From assembly GCA_017623115.1 (NCBI GenBank), contig JAGAPT010000017.1:100687-164686 (forward strand): 64,000 nucleotides of DNA, read 5' to 3'. This document shows, piece by piece, positions 9,500 through 16,718 of this stretch. The first letter of the stretch is position 1; the number at the start of each line of letters is the position of its first letter. The notes beneath the pieces are model-generated. The model searched no databases. It saw only the letters and a list, made by a program, of their open reading frames with translations, and had not been told where the DNA came from. The position numbers and the translations under genes were made by a program. The stretch is from Alistipes sp. (GTDB lineage: Bacteria; Bacteroidota; Bacteroidia; Bacteroidales; Rikenellaceae).

Positions 9500-10114
9500 C
9501 TATTTTTGGGTGAAAATATCATCCTTTGCGTTCGCGGTTGTCTCCTTTTTGTGCAATTGTCGCAGCTGCACATACTCCTTGATTTTCCGCACAGCACGAG
9601 TAATCTGCGTATCTACCGTTTTAATCGAGAGGGAGAGCATGGCTGCAATCTCTTTTTGGCGCAACCCCTCACGCTTATTCAGCAGGAAGATGCGCCGACA
9701 TTGTTCCGGTAGTTGTTCTATGGCCGTATGCACCATCTCCAAGCGACGGATCTCCTCATCCGAAAAACCCTCGGGCCATCCCTCGCCTTCCGTACCCTTC
9801 GGGAAAAGGTCGGACAGCGGTTGTTGCTGGTGAATACGTGTATGATGCTGGAGTGCAAGGTTATAGACACTGCGCATCAGGTAGTGGTCGACCGAGGTGT
9901 GAATGATCAATTCGCGGCGACGTTTCCACAGCGAAAGAAAGGCCTCCTGCACCACATCCTCCACGGCACTGCGGTCGTGCAGAATCAACGAGGCAAAAGC
10001 GCAAAGTCGGGGATAGAGCCGTTCGTAGATACGCTCGAACTCCTGCGTACTCGCAATGGAATACGCCTCACCCACGGGGGGGGGAATTTTTGCAGGTCGG
10101 TCGAGTTTGTTCAT
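9500..10114 (-). CDS. ECF-type RNA polymerase sigma factor
   Basis: A 204-residue sigma-70 family ECF factor. The ATG at 10114 (MNKLDRPAKI) is chosen because a consensus promoter sits just upstream (10133-10164) and because the longer reading frame has no sigma-like sequence. Region 2 contains DVVQEAFLSLW for core and -10 binding. Region 4 contains the helix-turn-helix (KEIAAMLSLSIKTVDTQITRAVRKIKEY). It is cotranscribed with the FecR-like anti-sigma gene and should switch on the downstream SusC-SusD operon when ligand is sensed. Codons 11-13 lie in a run of nine G on the plus strand (10076-10084), so length changes there would shift the frame near the start. Confidence 0.95.
   Translation of the reverse strand: MNKLDRPAKIPPPVGEAYSIASTQEFERIYERLYPRLCAFASLILHDRSAVEDVVQEAFLSLWKRRRELIIHTSVDHYLMRSVYNLALQHHTRIHQQQPLSDLFPKGTEGEGWPEGFSDEEIRRLEMVHTAIEQLPEQCRRIFLLNKREGLRQKEIAAMLSLSIKTVDTQITRAVRKIKEYVQLRQLHKKETTANAKDDIFTQK
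10076..10084. repeat. Run of nine G (C9 in the coding strand) near the 5' end of the sigma gene
   Basis: Nine consecutive G on the plus strand encode Pro-Pro-Pro in the ECF sigma factor at about residues 11-13. A gain or loss of one base would abolish the protein. Such runs can be phase-variable contingency sites and are also common sites of sequencing error. Only one state is visible here, and it is in frame. Confidence 0.9.
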
Positions 10115-10132
10115 ACGAATAGCAAGAAAGGG

Positions 10133-10164
10133 CAAATATAGCAATCTTTTGGTAAATCGACAAA
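10133..10164 (-). promoter_or_regulatory. Housekeeping promoter for the sigma/FecR operon
   Basis: On the minus strand a TATATTTG -7 element (10133-10140) is preceded by TTTG (10161-10164) at 20 bases. This matches the Bacteroidetes sigma-ABfr consensus exactly, and it supports the start codon at 10114. Confidence 0.8.
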
Positions 10165-10395
10165 TAGGAAGCCGGCAGAGATTGGAGGCTATGAACGAAA
10201 TTGGCGGTTGGTTGTTGTAAGGCGGTAAGGTGGTCGAGATTGGCTCCTTCGCACGCCTGTGGCTTGCTTCGTAACTTCTTGCTCTTTCCCGCCGGAGGTA
10301 TCCTTGCAAAAAGCCAAACAAGATTGATTTGAACGGTTACAAAGTAACTTACTTTTTGCTTTTAAGGGTAATCTTATGCGAGCACAAATCCCCTT
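10165..10395. other. Intergenic region with no recognisable gene
   Basis: The 231 bases between the sigma-gene promoter and the tRNA terminator hold only short, unsupported reading frames. No RNA gene, promoter match or strong hairpin was recognised. Confidence 0.5.
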
Positions 10396-10427
10396 AAAAA
10401 AAAAAGACCTCTGCAAAAGCAGAGGTC
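10396..10427 (-). terminator. Rho-independent terminator downstream of tRNA-Ser
   Basis: A perfect 9-bp stem (GACCTCTGC / GCAGAGGTC) with an AAAA loop on the plus strand is flanked on its left by a run of ten A. On the minus strand this is a hairpin followed by a U tract, correctly placed to end the tRNA transcript. Confidence 0.9.
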
Positions 10428-10455
10428 GTGCAAATCCATCTTGTTTGCCTTTTTG

Positions 10456-10543
10456 CGGAGAGGACGAGATTCGAACTCGTGGTACCCTAATCAGGTACGT
10501 CGGTTTAGCAAACCGGTGGTTTCAGCCACTCACCCACCTCTCC
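10456..10543 (-). tRNA. tRNA-Ser (anticodon GCU)
   Basis: An 88-base class II tRNA on the minus strand. The acceptor stem is GGAGAGG/CCTCTCC with discriminator G. The anticodon loop is TTGCTAA, giving anticodon GCU for AGC/AGU serine codons. It has a long variable arm (GTACC...GGTAC) typical of tRNA-Ser, and a T-arm with GAGTTCGAATCTC. The 3' CCA is not encoded, so it must be added after transcription. It has its own promoter and terminator. Confidence 0.95.
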
Positions 10544-10571
10544 GTTTGGCCTTTCTCGTTGAAAGGGTGTG

Positions 10572-10602
10572 CAAATATAGGTGCTTTTTTGGAATTAACA
10601 AA
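10572..10602 (-). promoter_or_regulatory. Promoter of tRNA-Ser
   Basis: Minus-strand TATATTTG (10572-10579) with TTTG (10599-10602) at 19 bases, a perfect Bacteroidetes consensus, ending about 28 bases before the tRNA 5' end. Confidence 0.85.
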
Positions 10603-10636
10603 ATTTTGTGCTGAAAAATTAGCGTTAATCTACAGC

Positions 10637-12034
10637 TTACTCATCTCCAAGTTGCGCATGCTCACTATCGGCATGCAACACCACCCGCTCTGCAATCCGA
10701 CGGATTGTTTGAGCCGTTTCCGGATTTACACCGCAGCAGGAGACCGTTGCCGTAAATGGCGCACGATAAATCAATAAATAATTGATACAGGCCTTCATAT
10801 ATGCACCCTCACGGCTTTGATGGCGATGATCGGTATGAAGCAACGAGAGGTTTTGCGCGCGTCCAAGGGTAAACCCCTTCCCGATGGGACTTACCCATAT
10901 TTCATACTCCGCGAGCTGTTCGGTAAGTTGTTGAGTGCCACGTTCAAGTAGCTCTTCAAGACGTTCATAGCTGCCATATCCACGATAGTTGCCATACGGG
11001 CATCCCCACGTATGCTCGTAAATGAGTTGACAATTCGGCGAATAACATAACGTAAGATCATTGATCTTCTTACAAGCCTCCAGAATTGCAGCATCGTGAG
11101 TGTCAGCGTATTTGGCAGCATTGGGGGATGTATCCTGCAAAAAGGCATAATCAAACCCGCCCCGTGTTATCGCCTCGATGGTTCGCTCCAGTTCAAGGTG
11201 TTCGCTAAACTCCTGTCCACCCTTTACAGACACCACAATATCGACCTGATGACCCTCGGAACGGGCAATCTCCTTAAACATAAAAGGCGTACCATAAAAA
11301 TAGGTAAATGAGTTGCCGACAAAGAGGATTCGTCGCTGATCACGCACATCGGGGGCACCCTTATATCGGAGTAGTTGCAGGCTTACATATTTACTACTAC
11401 CCGTCAGTTTCACCTTCCCCTCACCGGCCGCAAGGGTGCGCAAACGCACCTTCACACGGCCGTTCTCGATGGGTTGCATGAGCGTAAACGACTGTGCAAA
11501 TGTCACAGGATGTGCTGATTGAAAATATTTGGTATAGAAGGAGTAACGGATGGAAGAATCCTCCTCGGCACTATGCAATGCGGCATCCACGCTATTCCAA
11601 CGCCCACAATCCCAATACTCAAACACCCAATACTTCGGAGCATCGGGCTCTACCGCAGTCATCGTACACATAAAGTCAAACTGCTCACCGGCCATCACAT
11701 GTGTCACGGGTACCTCCAAAAGGTAGTAATCCCCCAGACCCATACCTGCAACCGTTGCGCCCTGTTCGTTGGTTGTAAAGAGGGTATTTCCGCTTTCACT
11801 CACAACACTGAGTCGAGCATCACTCCCTTGTAGCGAACAACATCCATAACGGCTCCACTGTGCGGTATCATATCGTTGCGTCTCCATACGCACCGGGAAG
11901 CTATCCACAGCTTTTGCATTGCCCGGCAACGCACCAACCATCGCCGCACCTCCATGTTCCCCACGTTCCCCGGCCATTGCCTGATGGCCACCGATTGCAA
12001 TCAGCACCGCTACATAAAGCAAAAATCTTCTCAT
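10637..12034 (-). CDS. Exported SGNH-type hydrolase, DUF4886 family
   Basis: A 465-residue secreted protein with an N-terminal signal peptide (LLYVAVLIAIGGHQAMA). The first half is a beta-rich region with no recognised motif. The second half begins with ILFVGNSFTYFYG, the block I serine motif of the SGNH-like DUF4886 family, and continues to LLHTDHRHQSREGAY, where the Asp/His pair of the catalytic site is expected. Related enzymes are esterases or deacetylases acting on carbohydrates, but no substrate is established for DUF4886. It is the last gene of the operon that begins with the corrinoid protein, 21 bases after the small membrane protein. It could remove an acyl group from the glycan that the divergent operon degrades; this is inference from position. 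Confidence 0.75.
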   Translation of the reverse strand: MRRFLLYVAVLIAIGGHQAMAGERGEHGGAAMVGALPGNAKAVDSFPVRMETQRYDTAQWSRYGCCSLQGSDARLSVVSESGNTLFTTNEQGATVAGMGLGDYYLLEVPVTHVMAGEQFDFMCTMTAVEPDAPKYWVFEYWDCGRWNSVDAALHSAEEDSSIRYSFYTKYFQSAHPVTFAQSFTLMQPIENGRVKVRLRTLAAGEGKVKLTGSSKYVSLQLLRYKGAPDVRDQRRILFVGNSFTYFYGTPFMFKEIARSEGHQVDIVVSVKGGQEFSEHLELERTIEAITRGGFDYAFLQDTSPNAAKYADTHDAAILEACKKINDLTLCYSPNCQLIYEHTWGCPYGNYRGYGSYERLEELLERGTQQLTEQLAEYEIWVSPIGKGFTLGRAQNLSLLHTDHRHQSREGAYMKACINYLLIYRAPFTATVSCCGVNPETAQTIRRIAERVVLHADSEHAQLGDE

Positions 12035-12055
12035 ACCACCATCTATTTCAATGTG

Positions 12056-12340
12056 CTATTTTATCGAAAGCTGTATCGCCACAGCCGTACCTAAAGCAAA
12101 GGGAATACACACGGCCGGTGGTATCAGGTCATGATCGACGCCACACCCATACAGCACCAACAATATCAAAGCCGGCATCATCAGCCCCACGAAGGCTATT
12201 CGCCCCACCTTGCGACGATCCATGCGTCGTTTCTGCTCGGCTGAAAGGCCGTTAATCAACTGCGGAAAAGCCCCCGTCAGGCAGGCACAAAGTGCCAAGA
12301 TACTTGCCGTCAGCAAATAGGTCATAGGCTCTTTTTTCAC
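12056..12340 (-). CDS. Small three-helix inner-membrane protein, function unknown
   Basis: A 94-residue protein I cannot assign to a function. It shows three hydrophobic segments (TYLLTASILALCACLTGAF, VGLMMPALILLVLYGCG and PPAVCIPFALGTAVAIQL) and a short basic loop (KRRMDRRKVGR) that should be cytoplasmic. The longest form starts at a GTG that overlaps the stop of the reactivation gene by four bases (GTGA). An ATG five codons in, at 12325, is an alternative. Its place between the corrinoid-reactivation gene and the DUF4886 hydrolase makes it part of the corrinoid operon. Confidence 0.6.
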   Translation of the reverse strand: MKKEPMTYLLTASILALCACLTGAFPQLINGLSAEQKRRMDRRKVGRIAFVGLMMPALILLVLYGCGVDHDLIPPAVCIPFALGTAVAIQLSIK

Positions 12341-13053
12341 ATCTCGCCCTGCTCACGTGCCACAATCTTGCGATAGATGCAGGTCTTATTCTGGCAAATC
12401 ACACAGCCATAGGCACGACGACGCGCCTTCGTGCCGATACCGATGATACCGCTCACCGATTTAATCGGGTGCATCAGACACGAATTGCTCAACACGATGC
12501 CCGTCGGATTCTCCCCGACAAAGGCAAACAACGCTCGCTGATCGACCAACGGCCAATTGCAGTAGCCCGGGCTGTAGCGATTCGTGATTTTTAATCCGCG
12601 GCCGGCTTGTTCCTCGGCTAGAGCCCGGTGGATACGATCCATGGCGTGCTCCACGGTCATCGACCCGATGGTATCGATGATGTAGGCCTCGAGAAACTCC
12701 CCCTGTTCATTCAGGGCATGTGCCTCATCGGAGAACAATGCACCCGCCGTACACAAAAAGAGAGCCGCCTCTTCGGCCTCTTTCAGGTAGCCACAGACCT
12801 GCACCCCCACCCGAAAATCGTAGCCTTCGACCGTCACGATGCCTGCTGCCGTATCCATGCGCTCGACACGACCGAGCACATAGCCTCCGATCGTCTCCAA
12901 CGTCGATGCCGCAAGTTCGGCCAGCCGCTGTTGCATATAGTGATAAGCAGGATGCTCGACATCTCCCTCCATGTGGAGATGCCGAGCAAGCTCATCGAGC
13001 GAGGGCAAGACCTCGCACAAAGGGTAGCGATAGGTATGGAAACACCTCTCCAC
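12337..13053 (-). CDS. Methionine synthase activation-domain-like protein (putative corrinoid reactivation)
   Basis: About 238 residues. The C-terminal half resembles the cobalamin-dependent methionine synthase activation domain, with the hallmark RYSPGYCNWPLVDQ, close to the RxSxGY motif that binds S-adenosylmethionine there. It ends with a cysteine cluster (CVICQNKTCIYR) that could hold a metal or iron-sulfur centre. In related corrinoid systems such stand-alone proteins are proposed to reduce and re-methylate the inactive Co(II) cofactor. No ATG lies near the junction with the upstream methyltransferase gene, whose stop is at 13058-13060. I chose the GTG at 13053, while the open frame continues to 13161 inside the neighbour. 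The operon context, with corrinoid protein and UROD-type methyltransferase, supports the call. Confidence 0.75.
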   Translation of the reverse strand: MERCFHTYRYPLCEVLPSLDELARHLHMEGDVEHPAYHYMQQRLAELAASTLETIGGYVLGRVERMDTAAGIVTVEGYDFRVGVQVCGYLKEAEEAALFLCTAGALFSDEAHALNEQGEFLEAYIIDTIGSMTVEHAMDRIHRALAEEQAGRGLKITNRYSPGYCNWPLVDQRALFAFVGENPTGIVLSNSCLMHPIKSVSGIIGIGTKARRRAYGCVICQNKTCIYRKIVAREQGEM

Positions 13054-13057
13054 TCCC

Positions 13058-14050
13058 CTATTTATTATAGGCCTCAACCGCACCAAAGAAGGCCTCAAGA
13101 TTGGCCTCGGGCACAGCAGGAGGCAGGTCACAACCCGACGAGATGACAAAGTTCTTGGCACCCCGTGTCTTCTCCAGCAGATCGGTCGTAGCAGCGGCCA
13201 CCTGTTCGGGGGTTCCCTGCTTGAAAATGCCCACCGGATCCAGATTACCCATCACAAGCATATGCTCGGGCACCTCGGTCAGAGCCTGCGGGATATCAAC
13301 CAGGTTGCCGAAGTGCATTGCAGCAGCCCCCGTTTCGACCATGGCACCGGTACACTGTCCCGTATTACCGCAGTTGTGCAGAATCACCGTGAAGTCATCA
13401 TCCTGCACGGCATCGACAATCTGCTTCACATAGGGTGTAGCATACATCTGGTGGTCTTCGTTCGAAAGCAGACCGGCAGCCGGCTCGGCCATCACCACGC
13501 CGGCGACACCCGTTGCCTTCAAGGCCTTGCAATAGTCAATGAGGAAGGCCGTACACTTATCGAGCAGGGCCATAATGACATCCGGCTCGATGTAGATGGC
13601 CACCATAATCTCACTCATGTCGTACAGACGACCGGCCAACGAGAAGGGGCCGATACAGCCTGCCAACACCGGCCGGTCGGTGATATGTTCCGCAGCCAAG
13701 CGATTGGCTTTAAGGTATTCGGGCACACGACCGGCATCGAGCGATGGCACCTGCAACGCCTCCACCGAGGCTGCATCCGACACCAAGCGTTCGGTAACGG
13801 TCGGAATCTCCTCCTCGGGAATCAGAATCTTTGCACCGAAGGCCTCGGCCTCGACCGTCAAGTCCATAATCACCGTGCAGGCAGCCGAAGGATAACGCTC
13901 GGCCAGCGCCTTGATGGCAGCGAAGTGCACTTCGCCATCGGTTACGGCTTCACGCACCGTCTTACCCACATACTCGATACCCGGGTGGGTCATAATCGGG
14001 AGGGCAATGCGCTTCTCCGATGCCAACACCTCCTCAATCCACTTTTTCAT
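13058..14050 (-). CDS. UROD-family corrinoid methyltransferase (MtaA/MtbA/CmuA-like)
   Basis: A 330-residue (alpha/beta)8 barrel of the uroporphyrinogen decarboxylase superfamily in its methyltransferase branch. Zinc ligands typical of MtaA/MtbA-type enzymes are present: His225 and Cys227 in LHNCGNT, and Cys307 in SSGCDLPP. Zinc activates a thiol acceptor (coenzyme M in methanogens) or, in other members, the methyl donor. True HemE is unlikely because of these ligands and because the gene is paired with a corrinoid protein. It begins 12 bases after the corrinoid-protein stop and is followed 4 bases later by the reactivation gene. It may move a methyl group between the corrinoid and its final acceptor, or from a methyl donor to the corrinoid; sequence alone does not decide. 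Confidence 0.85.
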   Translation of the reverse strand: MKKWIEEVLASEKRIALPIMTHPGIEYVGKTVREAVTDGEVHFAAIKALAERYPSAACTVIMDLTVEAEAFGAKILIPEEEIPTVTERLVSDAASVEALQVPSLDAGRVPEYLKANRLAAEHITDRPVLAGCIGPFSLAGRLYDMSEIMVAIYIEPDVIMALLDKCTAFLIDYCKALKATGVAGVVMAEPAAGLLSNEDHQMYATPYVKQIVDAVQDDDFTVILHNCGNTGQCTGAMVETGAAAMHFGNLVDIPQALTEVPEHMLVMGNLDPVGIFKQGTPEQVAAATTDLLEKTRGAKNFVISSGCDLPPAVPEANLEAFFGAVEAYNK

Positions 14051-14062
14051 GGGTGTAATGGC

Positions 14063-14734
14063 TTATGCGTTCAGGAAACTCTCCAGAATCTTGATGTCGT
14101 CCTGCGGGTCGGCAGCATAGCCGTCGGCACCAATCTCGGCAGCAAACTCGGCCGACACAGGAGCACCTCCGACGATGAACTTCGTCTCGGGATACTTCTC
14201 ATGCACCTGGTCGATGATGGTCTTCATGTTGGTCATCGTCGTCGTCAACAGCGCCGACAGACCTACATAGGCATTCGGATGCTCATCGAGGGCAGCAATA
14301 AATTTCTCGGCCGAAGCATCCACTCCCAGATCGACAACCTCCCAGCCGGCACCCTCGACCATCATGCAGACGAGGTTCTTGCCGATGTCGTGCAGGTCGC
14401 CAAAGACCGTACCGATGATAAACGTACCCTTACGCTGCACCTCACCCGACGAGAAATAGGGCTTGATATAGGTCAAAGCGGCATTCATCGCCTTGGCCGA
14501 GAGCAACATCTGTGGCACAAAAACCTTTCCCTCGGTGAATTTCTGCCCCACACAAGTCATGGCCGGAATCAACGCCTCGTCCATAATCTGCGACGGAGCA
14601 ATACCGGCTGCAAGAGCCTGCTGAGTCAATTCCTGGGCACCATCCTCGCCACGCATCTGAGGCGGATAGGGCGACGCTGCATTGATTTTTCCGAACTCAA
14701 CGCAGGTAAACAATTTTTGCAATAATTCGTTCAT
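14063..14734 (-). CDS. Corrinoid (B12)-binding methyltransferase protein, MtaC/MtbC/MttC-like
   Basis: A 223-residue two-domain corrinoid protein. Residues 1-95 form the helical cap domain, and residues 100-223 the Rossmann-like B12-binding domain. The cobalt-ligand motif DxHxxG is intact as Asp113-Leu-His115-Asp-Ile-Gly118. The other B12 signatures are present too, for example VVDLGVD, GLSALLTTTM and FIVGGAPV. It shuttles a methyl group between two methyltransferases. It is the first gene of a five-gene operon and has a near-consensus promoter at 14775-14806. It is divergent from a glycan-degradation operon that contains a second UROD-like protein, a likely partner. Confidence 0.93.
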   Translation of the reverse strand: MNELLQKLFTCVEFGKINAASPYPPQMRGEDGAQELTQQALAAGIAPSQIMDEALIPAMTCVGQKFTEGKVFVPQMLLSAKAMNAALTYIKPYFSSGEVQRKGTFIIGTVFGDLHDIGKNLVCMMVEGAGWEVVDLGVDASAEKFIAALDEHPNAYVGLSALLTTTMTNMKTIIDQVHEKYPETKFIVGGAPVSAEFAAEIGADGYAADPQDDIKILESFLNA

Positions 14735-14774
14735 AGTTTATTTGGGTATTGTTGTTTGCTACACTAAAAACATG

Positions 14775-14806
14775 CGAATATACAAAATTTTGCAGAGTTT
14801 TTCAAA
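14775..14806 (-). promoter_or_regulatory. Promoter of the corrinoid methyl-transfer operon
   Basis: Minus-strand TATATTCG (14775-14782, one mismatch to TAnnTTTG) with TTTG (14803-14806) at 20 bases. It lies about 40 bases upstream of the corrinoid-protein ATG. No cobalamin-riboswitch-like structure was recognised in the leader, which is too short for one. Confidence 0.65.
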
Positions 14807-14852
14807 CATTTTTGCCGAAAGGTTATCGCATTTGATTTTTCAATCCCCTGCC

Positions 14853-14884
14853 GTTGTTTTTTCACACGCAAATCGTTATATTTG
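14853..14884 (+). promoter_or_regulatory. Promoter of the glycan operon
   Basis: TATATTTG (14877-14884) with GTTG (14853-14856) at 20 bases, one mismatch from consensus. The expected transcription start is about 20 bases before the ATG at 14911. It is 46 bases from the opposing promoter, so one regulator could control both operons. Confidence 0.7.
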
Positions 14885-14910
14885 TTCGATTTTAGCCTAA
14901 CCTAACCGCT

Positions 14911-16689
14911 ATGACCCGAAAACTCGCCCTCTTACTCCTGTTCGTGGCCGCACCATTGGTGGTATCGGCAGGAACGATTTATGTGTCGCCCAAGGGCAAT
15001 GACCAGGCTGATGGTTCGCAACAAAGTCCGCTCCGCACGCCTCACGCAGCCTTGAAAATGGCGCGCGAATGGCGTCGTATCGGTGACCCTCGTATCGAGG
15101 GGGGCATTGAGATTCGTTTTCAGGAGGGCATCTACACGCTCGACCGTCCGCTCTACATCCGACCCGAAGACAGCGGAACGGCCGATTCGCCAACCACGCT
15201 GCGTGCCGAAGAGGGACAAGAGGTTGTCTTCAGCGGAGGCACTCCGCTGGCTTCGTTCCGCCGCGCAGACGGCTATTGGGTTGCCGAGGCACCCAGGATA
15301 CATGGGCGGCCACTCCTCGTGCGCGAGTTATGGGGTGGCACGCTGCGCCGAGCCACGCAATTCGGAGCCGAAGAGATGGCCCGCATGATTGCCTTTGACC
15401 CTGCGACCGAAAGCATCACCATTCCCCGCCCCGCCATCGAGGGGTTAGAACAGGCCGAGGGGCTCGAAATGTTGGTGCATCAACGCTGGGCGGTGGCCAT
15501 TCTGCGCATCAAAGCCATCCGTTACGAGGGGGAGCAAGCCGTCGTCACGTTCCTCAACCCGGAGAGCTATTTGGAGTTTGCCCACCCGTGGCCCCAACCG
15601 GTCATTGACGGCGAGCGTGGCAACTCCTCCTTCATGCTCATGAACGCCAAAGCACTCCTCGATGAAAATGACGAGTGGTGGCAGGACTATGCTACAGGGC
15701 GCATCTATACGCTTCGTAAACCTCGGACAACCATCTATGCGCCCCATCTGGAGCGATTGATGACTATCGAGGGAGCCCGACAGAAAGCCGTACAGCATCT
15801 TCGGTTCGAAGGCATTCGCTTTGCCCATACGGCCTGGAATCGACCCATGGAGCAAGGTCATGTTACCTTGCAGGGCGGCTTCGCCTTTATCGACGGCTAT
15901 AAACTCTACGAGAAGGAGGGCTTTGCGTGGGATCCCAACCTCGAAAATCAGGCCTGGCTCGAACGCCCCGAGGCGGCTATCTCGGTGCGCAATGCCTCGC
16001 ACATCACCTTCGAGGGGTGTTCGTTCCACGAATTGGGGGCAACGGGTCTCGATTTGGTCTCCAACGTACACCACACCTCGGTACGCGGTTGTACGTTCCA
16101 GCGTATTGGCGGCACAGCGTTGTTGGCCGGCTCATTCGGGGAGGGAGCAACCGAAGTTCACATTCCGTTCGATCGAATTGGCGACCCAACGGATTTCTGT
16201 TCTCACCTGCACATCGAGGCCAATCGTATCTACGACGTTACCTGCACCGATTGGGGTGCGGTGGCCATCGGATGTGGCTATGTTCGTGACACGGAGATTG
16301 TCGACAACCACATCAATAAGGTCAACTATTCGGGTATCTGCGTCGGCTGGGGATGGACCAAGCACGACACGGGCATGCACCGCAACCGCATTGCCCGCAA
16401 TCGGGTCGAGAACTACGCCCGTCAACTCTATGATGCCGGTGGCATCTACACCCTCTCGAATCAGCCCGGTTCGGTCATCGAGCAAAACATCGTTTCGAAG
16501 CCCTACCCGGCACCTTATGCCACCAACCATCGCGGATTCTGCATCTACCTCGATGCGGCTACCGACGGCTACACGATTCGCAACAATTGGTTGGAGGTCG
16601 AAGCGTCCATCGGCTTCAACAACCCCGGACCGGCCGTGCGCTTCGAGGGTACAAATGGACCGGAAACGCCACTTCCGCAACAGCAATAA
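14911..16689 (+). CDS. Exported right-handed parallel beta-helix protein (putative polysaccharide-active enzyme)
   Basis: A 592-residue secreted protein with a signal peptide (LALLLLFVAAPLVVSAG). The mature N-terminus starts IYVSPKGNDQADGS, the usual opening of Bacteroidetes beta-helix enzymes. The C-terminal half shows repeated rungs such as HITFEGCSFHELGATGLDL, TSVRGCTFQRIGGTALL and IVDNHINKVNYSGICVG. Such folds occur in polysaccharide lyases, glycosidases and epimerases, and I cannot name a family. It is the first gene of the operon with GH31, a UROD-like protein, a symporter and GH105. The most likely role is cleavage of an acidic or branched polysaccharide outside the cytoplasm. Confidence 0.8.
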   Translation: MTRKLALLLLFVAAPLVVSAGTIYVSPKGNDQADGSQQSPLRTPHAALKMAREWRRIGDPRIEGGIEIRFQEGIYTLDRPLYIRPEDSGTADSPTTLRAEEGQEVVFSGGTPLASFRRADGYWVAEAPRIHGRPLLVRELWGGTLRRATQFGAEEMARMIAFDPATESITIPRPAIEGLEQAEGLEMLVHQRWAVAILRIKAIRYEGEQAVVTFLNPESYLEFAHPWPQPVIDGERGNSSFMLMNAKALLDENDEWWQDYATGRIYTLRKPRTTIYAPHLERLMTIEGARQKAVQHLRFEGIRFAHTAWNRPMEQGHVTLQGGFAFIDGYKLYEKEGFAWDPNLENQAWLERPEAAISVRNASHITFEGCSFHELGATGLDLVSNVHHTSVRGCTFQRIGGTALLAGSFGEGATEVHIPFDRIGDPTDFCSHLHIEANRIYDVTCTDWGAVAIGCGYVRDTEIVDNHINKVNYSGICVGWGWTKHDTGMHRNRIARNRVENYARQLYDAGGIYTLSNQPGSVIEQNIVSKPYPAPYATNHRGFCIYLDAATDGYTIRNNWLEVEASIGFNNPGPAVRFEGTNGPETPLPQQQ

Positions 16690-16718
16690 CAAAAGAACTT
16701 AATTACCTATATACACAC

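Noticed and set aside
10189-10416. 75-codon minus-strand frame next to the tRNA
   Set aside because: It begins inside the tRNA terminator hairpin and has no recognisable motif.
12337-13161. Upstream extension of the reactivation protein to 13161
   Set aside because: The extra 36 codons lie inside the UROD-type methyltransferase gene in another frame and look like shadow sequence.
14735-14910. Cobalamin riboswitch in front of the corrinoid operon
   Set aside because: The mapped promoter leaves a leader of about 40 bases, too short, and no conserved B12-box was seen.
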